Assembly (NCBI RefSeq): GCF_003400205.1
Contig: NZ_QUQV01000004.1
Location: 248,001-312,000, forward strand
Direction: 5' to 3'
DNA: 64,000 bases
From: Bacillus sp. HNG
GTDB taxonomy: Bacteria > Bacillota > Bacilli > Bacillales > Bacillaceae_L
Part shown: positions 44,924 through 52,586 of the stretch, in pieces
How positions within the stretch are numbered: the first letter of the stretch is position 1
Layout: every line of letters begins with the position of its first letter
The notes under the pieces: model-generated
Told to the model about the DNA's origin: nothing
The model's input: only the letters and a program-made list of their open reading frames with translations
Databases searched by the model: none
Made by a program: the position numbers and the translations under genes

Positions 44924-47900
44924 ATGGCTAAGAGAATTACGGCATTATTACTAGTTTTACTACTTGCATTTAGTGGTAGCGCTTTTGCGTTTACTGGATT
45001 TACACCAAACCAACTAGATGCACAGAAACCAACGAACGACATCGTAAACAGAGAGGCAACAGATGTACCGAATATTGATCCAGACCAAGAGGTGCGTGTT
45101 GTTGTCGAAATGGATGGAGATGCTCCGGTCGAAGTAGCAACGAAAAAAGGGAAAAAGTACGATCAGCTTTCAAAAGGGGAAAGAAAGCAATTAGAAAAGG
45201 CTGCGAAGGACAAGCAAAAGGCAGCGAAAGATAAAATTAAAGGCAAAAAAGTAAACATCAAGTATGAGCAAGAATTCGATGCAATCGTAAATGGCTTCAG
45301 TGGAAAAGTGAAATACGAGGATATCGCAAAACTTAAAGAAGTCCCTGAAGTTAAAAATGTATACATCGCAACTGAGTATGAGCTTCCAGAAGAAGAAGCA
45401 GACATGAAGTATAGTAAAGAGTTAGTTGAAGCACAGCAAGTTTGGCGTGACTTCGGATACAAAGGGGAAGGCATGATTGTCGGAATCATTGACTCTGGAA
45501 TTGACCCTTCTCACAATGATCTAGTCTTAACCAATAGTTCCTCAGCTGATTTATCAGAAGCTGACGTCAACAGTGCAATTTCTGAGTTTACCCTTCCAGG
45601 AAAGTTCTGGACTGAAAAAGTTCCTTATGGTTGGAACTACATGGATAACAATGATCACATTGTGGATGTAAATGCCGATACAAATATGCACGGTATGCAC
45701 GTAGCTGGAACAGTTGCGGCAAACGGTGACGAAGAAAATGGCGGCATCCAAGGTGTTGCTCCAGAAGCACAATTACTTGCATTACGTGTATTTGGTGAAA
45801 ATGTAGCAACTACTTACGGTGATATTTACATTAAAGCAATCGACGATGCAATTAAGTTAGGTGCAGACGTTCTTAACATGAGTCTTGGTTCCACAGCGGG
45901 ATTTGTAGATGCTGAATCTCCTGAGCAACAAGCGGTTAAGCGTGCGGTTGATAATGGAGTTGTTATGTCCATTTCAGCTGGAAACTCTACGTATTTTGGA
46001 AATGGTTATTTCTATCCATATGCTTCAAATCCTGACTATGGGTTAGTAGGTTCACCTGGTGTATCCTATGATTCACTTCAGGTTGCTTCATTTGAAAACA
46101 CGAACATGATCGTTGACGCTGTTAGTGTACAAGTAGGTGAGGGTGAACCATCTCCAGTTATGTATTTATCTGCAAGTCAGGCGAACCCTGTGGGTGGGAC
46201 AAGCTATGAACTAGTAGACGCGGGCCTTGGAACTCCTGAGGATTTTGCTGGTAAAAATTTAGAGGGAAAATACGCATTAGTTCAACGTGGTTCAATCGGT
46301 TTTGTCGATAAAGCGTTAAATGCACAAAAAGCAGGTGCTGCAGGTGTATTCATCTATAACAACACAGATGGTACAGTAAGTATGGCGTCTGATGCAGCCA
46401 TTACAATTCCACAATTATTCATGCTAAAAGCAGATGGCGATCGCTTTGCTGCGGCACTTAAAGGTGGTCAAACGGTTACCGTTTCATTTGATGGAAACCA
46501 AATGTCAATTCCAAACACAAATGCAGGAAAAATGAGTGACTTCTCATCTTGGGGAATTACGCCAAACCTTGATTTCAAACCAGAAATCACAGCTCCAGGA
46601 GGGCAAATTTACTCAACAATCAATGACAACAAATATGCGATTAAGAGTGGTACATCAATGGCGGCTCCACACGTATCAGGTGGTTCAGCGTTGGTATTAG
46701 AACGTGTAGATTCTGAATTCGCTCTTGAAGGTGCGGCAAGATCTGAGCTTGCAAAAAAATTCTTAATGAACACAGCTAGTCCGGTAGACTTTGGTGGAGC
46801 ACCAGTTTCGCCGCGTCGTCAAGGTGCAGGGTTAATGCAGCTTCATGCAGCACTAACAACACCTGTTACAGTAACGGACTCAAACACAGGTGAAGCAAAG
46901 GTAGCTCTTAAAGAGGTAAAAGACAATGTTGTCACATTCTCGTTAACAGCTGAAAACCTATCTGACCAAGCGGTATCTTATGAAGTAACTGCAAGTGCTC
47001 AAACAGATGCTCCTGTTAATGGTGGAGGAGTATTTGTTTCAGCACCTAACATGTTTGGAGCAATCGATTTAGGCGGAGTTGCAACGGTTAATGGTCAAGC
47101 AACAAGCACAATCGAAGTACCTGCAAATGGTACAAAGACATTTGAAGTATCTGTAGATGTTAGTGAGTGGGATGAAGATTTAAAATCATACTTCACAAAT
47201 GGTTATTGGTTAGAAGGTTTTGTAAAATTAACTGACCCAACCGATACAAATCCAGACTTAGTTGTACCTTATGTAGGTTTTAAAGGTAACTGGAATGCAG
47301 CACCAATTTTTGATGCACCAATTTGGGATGAAGCTACTTTCTATGGCACAACAGGAGTATTGTCACATGTTGGCGGAACAAGCTACGAATACTTAGGTGT
47401 CAACCAAGTAACAGGAGATATTGATACAGATCTAATTGCGATATCACCAAACGGCGATGGAAAGAACGATAGTGCAACCTATCTGCTTTCGTTTCTCCGA
47501 AATGCAAAAGAATTCAACCTATCTGTTCTAAATGAAGATCGAAAAGTTGTAAAAGAAATTACGTCCGAGGAATTTGTCCGCAAGAACTACTATGACGGTG
47601 GACAGGGCCAAATGTATTACCTAATCTCTAACTGGACGTGGGATGGAACAGTGCAAAATGGCAAGGTTGCTCCAGATGGCCAGTATTACTTACAGGCAGA
47701 AGCAACTCTTGACTATGACGGTGCCGAACCACAAACTCTAACAATCCCAGTAAAACTGGACGTAACAACACCGAAGGTAAAAACAAAATTAGATAAAGAC
47801 GGTAAAACAGTCACTGTTGACATCTCCGACAAAACAAGTGGCGTAGCATACTGGGATGTATACGTCGATGGGAAACCAGTTACAGAGGCACCATACGTAA

Positions 47901-48052
47901 ACGGTGAAACACAACACATTCTTGCTGAATCAGTTACAAAAGGTCAAACTGTAACAGTAGTTGCAGTCGACTATGCTGGTAACGTTACAACAAACGACGT
48001 AAAAATCGGCAACAACGGCAATAATGGAAACGCAGGAAACAAGAAAAACTAA
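44924..48052 (+). CDS. Vpr-like extracellular subtilase (S8)
   Basis: A 1042-residue secreted serine protease. Signal peptide KRITALLLVLLLAFSGSAFA; propeptide of the I9 inhibitor type (about 45-150, VRVVVEMDGDAP ... IVNGFSGKVKYEDIAKL); catalytic Asp190 (GIIDSGID), His256 (NMHGMHVAGT) and Ser578 (SGTSMAAPHVSG). A PA domain is inserted between His and Ser (about 380-520). After the catalytic domain come an Fn3-like domain (about 650-760) and a FlgD-like Ig domain (ISPNGDGKNDSATYLLSFLR). It is larger than B. subtilis Vpr, mainly at the C terminus. ATG 44924 has AGGGAGG six bases upstream. It degrades extracellular protein; wall-associated action is possible. Confidence 0.93.
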   Translation: MAKRITALLLVLLLAFSGSAFAFTGFTPNQLDAQKPTNDIVNREATDVPNIDPDQEVRVVVEMDGDAPVEVATKKGKKYDQLSKGERKQLEKAAKDKQKAAKDKIKGKKVNIKYEQEFDAIVNGFSGKVKYEDIAKLKEVPEVKNVYIATEYELPEEEADMKYSKELVEAQQVWRDFGYKGEGMIVGIIDSGIDPSHNDLVLTNSSSADLSEADVNSAISEFTLPGKFWTEKVPYGWNYMDNNDHIVDVNADTNMHGMHVAGTVAANGDEENGGIQGVAPEAQLLALRVFGENVATTYGDIYIKAIDDAIKLGADVLNMSLGSTAGFVDAESPEQQAVKRAVDNGVVMSISAGNSTYFGNGYFYPYASNPDYGLVGSPGVSYDSLQVASFENTNMIVDAVSVQVGEGEPSPVMYLSASQANPVGGTSYELVDAGLGTPEDFAGKNLEGKYALVQRGSIGFVDKALNAQKAGAAGVFIYNNTDGTVSMASDAAITIPQLFMLKADGDRFAAALKGGQTVTVSFDGNQMSIPNTNAGKMSDFSSWGITPNLDFKPEITAPGGQIYSTINDNKYAIKSGTSMAAPHVSGGSALVLERVDSEFALEGAARSELAKKFLMNTASPVDFGGAPVSPRRQGAGLMQLHAALTTPVTVTDSNTGEAKVALKEVKDNVVTFSLTAENLSDQAVSYEVTASAQTDAPVNGGGVFVSAPNMFGAIDLGGVATVNGQATSTIEVPANGTKTFEVSVDVSEWDEDLKSYFTNGYWLEGFVKLTDPTDTNPDLVVPYVGFKGNWNAAPIFDAPIWDEATFYGTTGVLSHVGGTSYEYLGVNQVTGDIDTDLIAISPNGDGKNDSATYLLSFLRNAKEFNLSVLNEDRKVVKEITSEEFVRKNYYDGGQGQMYYLISNWTWDGTVQNGKVAPDGQYYLQAEATLDYDGAEPQTLTIPVKLDVTTPKVKTKLDKDGKTVTVDISDKTSGVAYWDVYVDGKPVTEAPYVNGETQHILAESVTKGQTVTVVAVDYAGNVTTNDVKIGNNGNNGNAGNKKN

Positions 48053-48058
48053 TCAATT

Positions 48059-48095
48059 AGACTAGCAATCAATTATTTGGTTGCTAGTCTTTTTA
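48059..48095 (+). terminator. GACTAGCA-type terminator 4
   Basis: AGACTAGCAA / TTGCTAGTCT with a 12-base loop and TTTTTAT. Ends the subtilase transcript. Confidence 0.88.
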
Positions 48096-48195
48096 TTTAT
48101 GCAATTAGAAGAAAAAAGGTTTTAGCATATTATAGAACAATCCACTTATACCTTTCCTTGTGTTTAACGAAATAAGAGGTTATAAACCGTCGTTA

Positions 48196-48254
48196 GTCCA
48201 GGTCCTTTTCCGAATAAGTCAAATTGATGGGCAAACATCAAAGGGACTATGGAC
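48196..48254. other. Large imperfect inverted repeat
   Basis: GTCCAGGTCCTTT (48196-48208) faces AAAGGGACTATGGAC (48240-48254) with few mismatches, and TTGATG/CATCAA forms an inner hairpin. It may be a structured RNA. The rest of 48100-48540 is AT-rich and shows no gene. Confidence 0.4.
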
Positions 48255-48554
48255 AAATTTAGCTTGTACCCACCCAGACCCTAATCAACGAATAGGAAAA
48301 TTGCAAAAATTAGACGTTGTAGTAGCTTAAAAGAATAGGTGTAAATTCCCTATCCTTAATTGTATTGTTTATTTATAGATAGTAGTATATAGTAATGTTT
48401 TTATTAACTTACTTGTTAGCTAAACGTTTAGTATTGGTTATCTGCAATGAAACTAGGTCTTTGTGACTATTTAATTTACTAAAATGGGTATAAAGTCTCT
48501 TTTGTGTTTATTGTTTCTTATCTTATAGTAAATAAGGATTATTCATAAATCGTA

Positions 48555-48640
48555 CGAAATGGCAAAATCATTGAAAAATGATAACGCAAAACTAAAGGGG
48601 TTACAAGTCTTTTGGACTATGCCAGCCAGCTCCCGAACAC
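48555..48640 (+). promoter_or_regulatory. GEMM-I (cyclic di-GMP class I) riboswitch
   Basis: The plus strand reads GGCAAA, then the hairpin ATCATT-GAAA-AATGAT, then AACGCAAA, then CTAAAGGGG ... GGACTATGCCAGCCAG and CTCCCGAA. This is the GEMM-I order: GGCAAA, a GAAA-capped P1b stem, ACGCAAA, and a CTAnnGGG/CTATG(N)CAGCCAG arm with the tetraloop receptor. A CCGAACA/TGTTCGG stem (about 48633-48664) follows and lies just before the ribosome site of a 55-codon gene, giving a possible expression platform. Ligand choice between c-di-GMP and cGAMP cannot be settled by eye. Confidence 0.78.
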
Positions 48641-48682
48641 GAGGCTCCGTCGATTTATGTTCGGATCGAAAGGGGAATATGC

Positions 48683-48850
48683 GTGAAAAAAGCAATTTAC
48701 AAATTAAAGTACTATTGGCACAGCATGCAATATAATAAACAAAAAGCCCTGTTTGAGGATTGTCGCTACGAGAAGGATAAAAAGTCGGATATAATATCAA
48801 AGATGCAATACCACGAGAGAGCTGCCCTCAACTATATTGCAAAGCAATAA
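48683..48850 (+). CDS. 55-residue protein under GEMM-I riboswitch
   Basis: A short gene: GTG start seven bases after AAAGGGG, 55 codons, TAA stop. The protein (MKKAIYKLKYYWHSMQYN..., ending HERAALNYIAKQ) is basic, rich in Tyr and Lys, and likely helical with amphipathic stretches. It has no signal peptide or membrane helix. I recognise no family. Its position right behind a cyclic-dinucleotide riboswitch suggests a role in the motile-sessile switch or surface behaviour (inference). Confidence 0.7.
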   Translation: MKKAIYKLKYYWHSMQYNKQKALFEDCRYEKDKKSDIISKMQYHERAALNYIAKQ

Positions 48851-49052
48851 AACAAAAACCTACCTAAACCTTAAAGAGAAGTGATCTTATGAGTCACTTC
48901 TCTTATTTAGTATTAATTGAAATCTTAATTTCGTACTTAGTTATTTAGCTAGAGCCTAACGGATAGTTTTTTGAAGGTCATAGCAATAGATTTTTCCGTT
49001 GAATTTTTTATTGGTTAAACAATAAATTTTAACTTTTTCTGAAACAGGTTTA

Positions 49053-49771
49053 TTACAAATGGTACAATGTAGGATCAGAGTTAGTTTTTTCATTTGATGT
49101 ATCTGTTTTTAATGCACGTTTATGCTGTTCTCTAACCTTTGGATCCGTAATATTAGCCTCTGTAAAGGCATTATAAATCCCAGAAATGTCTCCTTCAGTA
49201 AGGAGAGGTTCTTTGAGGTGAATTTTCAATACCGATACTTTCCGATGGATGAACTCTGACAACTCGATATCATATACAATTATTTCGTTAGACGTGATTT
49301 TACGGTACTCTAAGTCTACTTTAAATGTGCAGCGTTTTGTGAATGATACCATAGAGATAAATAAGTCATGGTATTTTTTATCAATACTCGCTGTCAATGC
49401 TTTTATATGGCCATAGTTTTGTGCAAAAGGGTTCATTATTTTAAACTTTCCATTAACCAACCATATCTTACGATCTTTACCCCTATATATATACCCTGAT
49501 AGTTTTTCGTTTCAATGGCAAAGATACCATATGGAGTTAAAACCACATGATCAATTTGGGAATACCCTGATTTTGCTTTTTGATTTTTTACAAGGAGATC
49601 GCTAAGGTATCGAAACCCATTGGGAAGCTGATCGAGTTGTATGTCAATCCTGTATTCTCCTATTTCCCCTTTTCTAGTCGCGACCTGTTCATACGTACTT
49701 TTTAATTTGGTTGGATTATCTTGTTTTGTTTTTTCCTTTTTTGTCTTTAAAAAGTTCATGAATAATAGCAT
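49053..49771 (-). pseudogene. NERD-domain protein, split by frameshift
   Basis: Two minus-strand frames make one protein. The first (from 49771) holds the NERD nuclease-related core: GEIGEYRIDIQLDQLPNGFR, SQIDHVVLTPYGIFAIETKN YQG. It then shifts frame in a (TA)5 tract and stops after ESLK. The second frame continues YRGKDRKIWLVNGKF-like sequence and FAQNYGHIKALTASI to the end at 49053. Adding one TA unit restores a continuous reading. So this is a pseudogene, a slippage-controlled gene or a sequencing error. NERD proteins are linked to DNA or RNA processing; their exact role is unclear. AAGGAGAATAAC precedes the ATG. Confidence 0.8.
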
Positions 49772-49816
49772 GTTATTCTCCTTGCAGTTTGATCTATCGC
49801 TATTGTAACTTTAATT

Positions 49817-49844
49817 GGGACAAAGGGACAGGTCCCTTGTCCCA
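49817..49844. repeat. GGGACAGG-family palindrome, copy 17
   Basis: GGGACAAAGGGACAGGTCCC then TTGTCCCA, a good copy just upstream of the NERD gene start. Confidence 0.7.
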
Positions 49845-49887
49845 GTCAGCGTAAAATGAATATTAGCGTACTACTCATTTACTTTCA

Positions 49888-49985
49888 TCTGTACTAATCC
49901 CGAAATTTTATTTCAATCAAACGGTAGATTGGTTGTATAACGTAACAGTAACAAGCACTTTCAAATTCAAACAAACGCTTGATTG
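49888..49985. repeat. 99-bp intergenic repeat, copy 2
   Basis: Shares CTGTACTAATC.CGAA at its start and TTCAAACAAACGCTTGATT at its end with 24342-24440. An inner CAATC...GATTG inverted pair (CAATCAAACGGTAGATTGG) replaces the ACAAACGTTTGT palindrome of copy 1. Confidence 0.65.
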
Positions 49986-50056
49986 GAACACTTTTTGGGA
50001 AAACCAAAACCGCTGTTATAGTGGCCAAATGTGATAAATTAGTATTTTAGAATAGT

Positions 50057-50083
50057 GGGTCAAAGGGACAGGTACATTGTCCC
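50057..50083. repeat. GGGACAGG-family palindrome, copy 18
   Basis: GGGTCAAAGGGACAGGTACA then TTGTCCC, ending 7 bases from the stop of the DnaD-like gene. Confidence 0.65.
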
Positions 50084-50090
50084 GCAGTTT

Positions 50091-51146
50091 CTAAGATTTC
50101 ATTAAACGCTCCTCAAACAATCTTTTTTTCTTTTCAAAGCTAGTATCGGTTGTAAGTTCTTGTCTGGCCATGTTTTCCTGTTCCGTAAGGTTTTTTAACT
50201 TTTTATCAACTAGCCATTTTTCTCCTAAGGTAGAGGTATTTTTAGGTTTATCGTTCTGAACGTGCTCTTGAAACCAATCTGGTATGTATTCCTGTCTGGT
50301 TGGCTTTTTCATAGATTGTTGGTTCATTTGATTTTTATAAATAAGTCGTGCGGCATGTACATCCTCGATTGTTTGATAGCCCTTATCCACCCAATCTCGC
50401 AATATCGCCTCGACATAGCTCCAACGCTTTGATGAATTTTCTACAGCTAGCTTCATAGCCTCGGTCACGAGACTATCTGACAAATCTGTACACCAAACCT
50501 TGATTTTGTCAGCGATAAAGCTTCCAATTGTTCCAAATCCATTTTGCTCAAAGAATCGGAACGGGTCTACTTTTTCGGGCGTGTTTTTTGAAGAAGAAGA
50601 AATCTCTGAAGTATTCTTTGCTGTACTCTTTGAAGTACTCTCTAGTAATGGTTGGTCCAAGTTGAGCACATCCTCTGTCCAATTTGAACAGCTCGTCTGT
50701 TCATTTTGAACACATGGGTTGTCCAGATTGAGCAGGTCGTTTGTCTGATTTGAACACATCGTCTGTTCATTATGGCTAGATGATAAGATATCAACCTCGG
50801 AATGTGGATGTTCATTAGTTTTCAAGTTTTCAAGATTATCGTAATTGATGGTGTACCATTTCGTGCGATCAATTTTTAACCTGTTGAAATGATTAGAAGA
50901 GAGAAGGCCTTTGTTTTCTAAATTTGTAATCAGTCTACGAATGGTGCTCTTTGAAAAGAAGGGGAACTGTTCGGTGAAGTCATCATAGGTGAAATACACC
51001 CATTTTCGGTCCATTTGAATATGATTGGTACGCTTTAACCAATAGTGAATTTGCTGCAAAATAATGCTCTCATGTAAACCAATCAGTTTAGCGAGTGAGG
51101 GGATAATAAGTAGAGGTCTTTCCTCAAATAATAAATTTCCATTCAT
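50091..51146 (-). CDS. DnaD-like replication protein
   Basis: A 351-residue protein of the phage/plasmid DnaD-like type. The N-terminal 110 residues form a winged helix (LAKLIGLHESIILQQIHYWL ... WVYFTYDDFTEQFPFFSKST then IRRLITNLENKGLL). A Ser/Asn-rich linker contains tandem copies of a 21-residue unit (CSNQTNDLLNLDNPCVQNEQ / CSNWTEDVLNLDQP). The C-terminal part (about 195-265) is a DnaD_2-like helical domain (FFEQNGFGTIGSFIADKIKV ... YVEAILRDWVDKG). Such proteins load helicase at phage, plasmid or ICE origins; here it stands with a ComK-like and an XRE gene and no origin or integrase in view. It may be a domesticated remnant. Confidence 0.82.
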   Translation of the reverse strand: MNGNLLFEERPLLIIPSLAKLIGLHESIILQQIHYWLKRTNHIQMDRKWVYFTYDDFTEQFPFFSKSTIRRLITNLENKGLLSSNHFNRLKIDRTKWYTINYDNLENLKTNEHPHSEVDILSSSHNEQTMCSNQTNDLLNLDNPCVQNEQTSCSNWTEDVLNLDQPLLESTSKSTAKNTSEISSSSKNTPEKVDPFRFFEQNGFGTIGSFIADKIKVWCTDLSDSLVTEAMKLAVENSSKRWSYVEAILRDWVDKGYQTIEDVHAARLIYKNQMNQQSMKKPTRQEYIPDWFQEHVQNDKPKNTSTLGEKWLVDKKLKNLTEQENMARQELTTDTSFEKKKRLFEERLMKS

Positions 51147-51180
51147 GTCTGTTTCATCCTTTTTGAGTTATTTTGGGTTT

Positions 51181-51201
51181 GGAGGGACAGGTAACTGCTC
51201 C
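51181..51201. repeat. GGGACAGG-family repeat, copy 19 (partial)
   Basis: GGAGGGACAGGTAACTGCTCC, between the ComK-like stop and the DnaD-like start. One arm is decayed. Confidence 0.45.
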
Positions 51202-51205
51202 TTTT

Positions 51206-51709
51206 TTATAAACCTAATAGTGAATGCGTTTGCGGGAATTCTGGAGTTGAATATTGAACGATGCACATAGCTGTACGTGTTAATTGTTTTTGTAGAATGT
51301 AGTGAGATTCATTCATGGGTAGTTCTTGATTATTCTTAAATTGGATTATCGATTGGGTTGTTGGATTTGTTTTTTCGGAAGGTCTAATTGTTTTTATGTG
51401 ATGGTGGAAAATCCAGCTGCACTCAAACGCGGTAGGTGAGTGAGTGGGAAATGCGAAGATCTTTCGTCGAGGATTGATTGGAATGGGTACCTTTTGCACC
51501 GCACCGGTTAAGTAGGTGACGGCTTTTCGTCTGCCCTCGTAGGTGGCTCCGCCTTCAAGGCAGGCTGCCTGAATAATTTGTAGTGGAGTCTTTTTAACAT
51601 AGAGCATTTGAAGTCTTTCCAGAACAATTGTAGCATACTCGATATGGGCTACAGATAATAGCGCCATCGTGTCCTGATTAATGTCATAATCGTTGAGAAT
51701 TGTATTCAT
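51206..51709 (-). CDS. comK: ComK family competence regulator
   Basis: A 167-residue protein aligning with B. subtilis ComK (192 residues) over the conserved core: KTPLQIIQAACLEGGATYEG then RRKAVTYLTG, KVPIPINPRRKIFAFPTHSP, CSWIFHHHIK and LPMNESHYILQKQLTRTAMC. ComK binds A/T-rich boxes and switches on DNA uptake genes. This copy stops early and lacks the C-terminal tail that in B. subtilis carries the MecA recognition segment (FMLYPK), so it may escape MecA/ClpCP degradation (inference). It could be a ComK2-type paralogue. It reads in line with the DnaD-like gene 60 bp downstream. Confidence 0.85.
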   Translation of the reverse strand: MNTILNDYDINQDTMALLSVAHIEYATIVLERLQMLYVKKTPLQIIQAACLEGGATYEGRRKAVTYLTGAVQKVPIPINPRRKIFAFPTHSPTAFECSWIFHHHIKTIRPSEKTNPTTQSIIQFKNNQELPMNESHYILQKQLTRTAMCIVQYSTPEFPQTHSLLGL

Positions 51710-51811
51710 ATTTTTAACACTCCTTTGAGGGATAAGTGGGGTAACCGAAGATAAAAAATACCGAGGAGTTAGTCATTTTACTAACTATGGGGGAAAAAAC
51801 AGAGGAAGTCA

Positions 51812-52078
51812 TTATTCATCGGGATCGTCTAATACTTGGTCTTCAGGAATTTTATCAAAAATTTCATCTACACTGATATTTGCTCTCTTGCGAAGTTTAT
51901 AAAGAGTGAGAAGTCCAGGACCTCTATTTCCAGTCTCGATCTTACCTATGTATTTGTCATCAATAAACGAATCTCTCGCAACCTCTTCTAAAGTAAGATC
52001 CATTTCTTTTCGTGTTTCGCGTAACACCTTACCAAAGTGTTTCGTAAGTTTTTTCTTATCTATATCTCGTTCTACCAA
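51812..52078 (-). CDS. XRE-family transcriptional regulator
   Basis: An 88-residue Cro/C1-type DNA-binding protein. The helix-turn-helix covers residues about 12-68 (FGKVLRETRKEMDLTLEEVA ... DDKYIGKIETGNRGPGLLTL). The C-terminal tail is acidic (KIPEDQVLDDPDE). The start is a TTG behind AAGGGG. A GTACAACTGTAC palindrome lies about 55 bases upstream, a natural autoregulatory site, and the same core occurs twice at the left end of the window. It precedes the ComK-like gene by about 100 bp and may control it. Confidence 0.85.
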   Translation of the reverse strand: MVERDIDKKKLTKHFGKVLRETRKEMDLTLEEVARDSFIDDKYIGKIETGNRGPGLLTLYKLRKRANISVDEIFDKIPEDQVLDDPDE

Positions 52079-52131
52079 ACTAGTAACCCCTTTTTACAAC
52101 TATTATCTAGTCGCGTAGACCGATGTACCAC

Positions 52132-52143
52132 GTACAACTGTAC
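52132..52143. promoter_or_regulatory. GTACAACTGTAC operator candidate
   Basis: GTACAACTGTAC followed by CCC, near the promoter of the XRE gene (minus-strand TAGATAAT at about 52107 could be its -10). It matches the core of the palindromes at 82 and 296. Confidence 0.55.
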
Positions 52144-52357
52144 CCCTTTTTAAAATTATTTCAGAAGAGGATATAACTGTTCTCTTACCCAATTAAGATT
52201 ATTATTTTCTACTTTTATGCACCTTATTAACTTTGGTAAACTTTTTGATTTTAAATGAAAAGTTTTATGATGATCAAACTTTCTTATTATATTTAGATTA
52301 AATGTGACTAAAATTTCACACTTTTAACAACAAAAATTCAAAACTATCAGAAAACAC

Positions 52358-52386
52358 TTGAGAATCATAACAATATGATTTATATT
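52358..52386 (+). promoter_or_regulatory. SigA promoter of aldolase operon
   Basis: TTGAGA, 17 bases, TATATT. Three operator-like palindromes follow immediately. Confidence 0.65.
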
Positions 52387-52394
52387 TGTATTAA

Positions 52395-52463
52395 GAAATT
52401 AAATTTCATAAAAACATATAGAAAAAAATTTAATTTCACTAAAATGACGAGAAATAAAGTTTC
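52395..52463 (+). promoter_or_regulatory. Three spaced GAAATT-N-AATTTC operators
   Basis: GAAATTAAATTTC (52395-52407) is perfect. AAAATTTAATTTC (about 52425-52437) has one mismatch, and GAAATAAAGTTTC (52451-52463) has two. Spacing is 30 and 26 bp, near three helical turns. They lie at the start of the transcript, as for repression by an RpiR protein; the one at 58749 is the likely owner (inference). Confidence 0.65.
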
Positions 52464-52521
52464 TTTTGGGGTAATTCGTACATACACAAGCAAAGAGGTG
52501 ATAGTAAAGAGTTTATACGAA

Positions 52522-52535
52522 TGAAAGCGTTGCAA
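52522..52535 (+). promoter_or_regulatory. cre-like site before aldolase gene
   Basis: TGAAAGCGTTGCAA, a match to the left half and core of the CcpA consensus, in the leader about 52 bases before the aldolase ATG. A roadblock position for catabolite repression. Confidence 0.5.
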
Positions 52536-52586
52536 TTTTGTTGGGTGTATCACATTCCATAAAAAACATGACGAGGAGAGAAGAAA

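Noticed and set aside
44499-45042. Frames across the region upstream of the subtilase
   Set aside because: They run through palindromic repeats and the subtilase signal sequence on the opposite strand, with no ribosome sites.
52522-52535. Strong CcpA site
   Set aside because: Only the left half and core match, so I kept it as a low-confidence cre-like site rather than a firm call.
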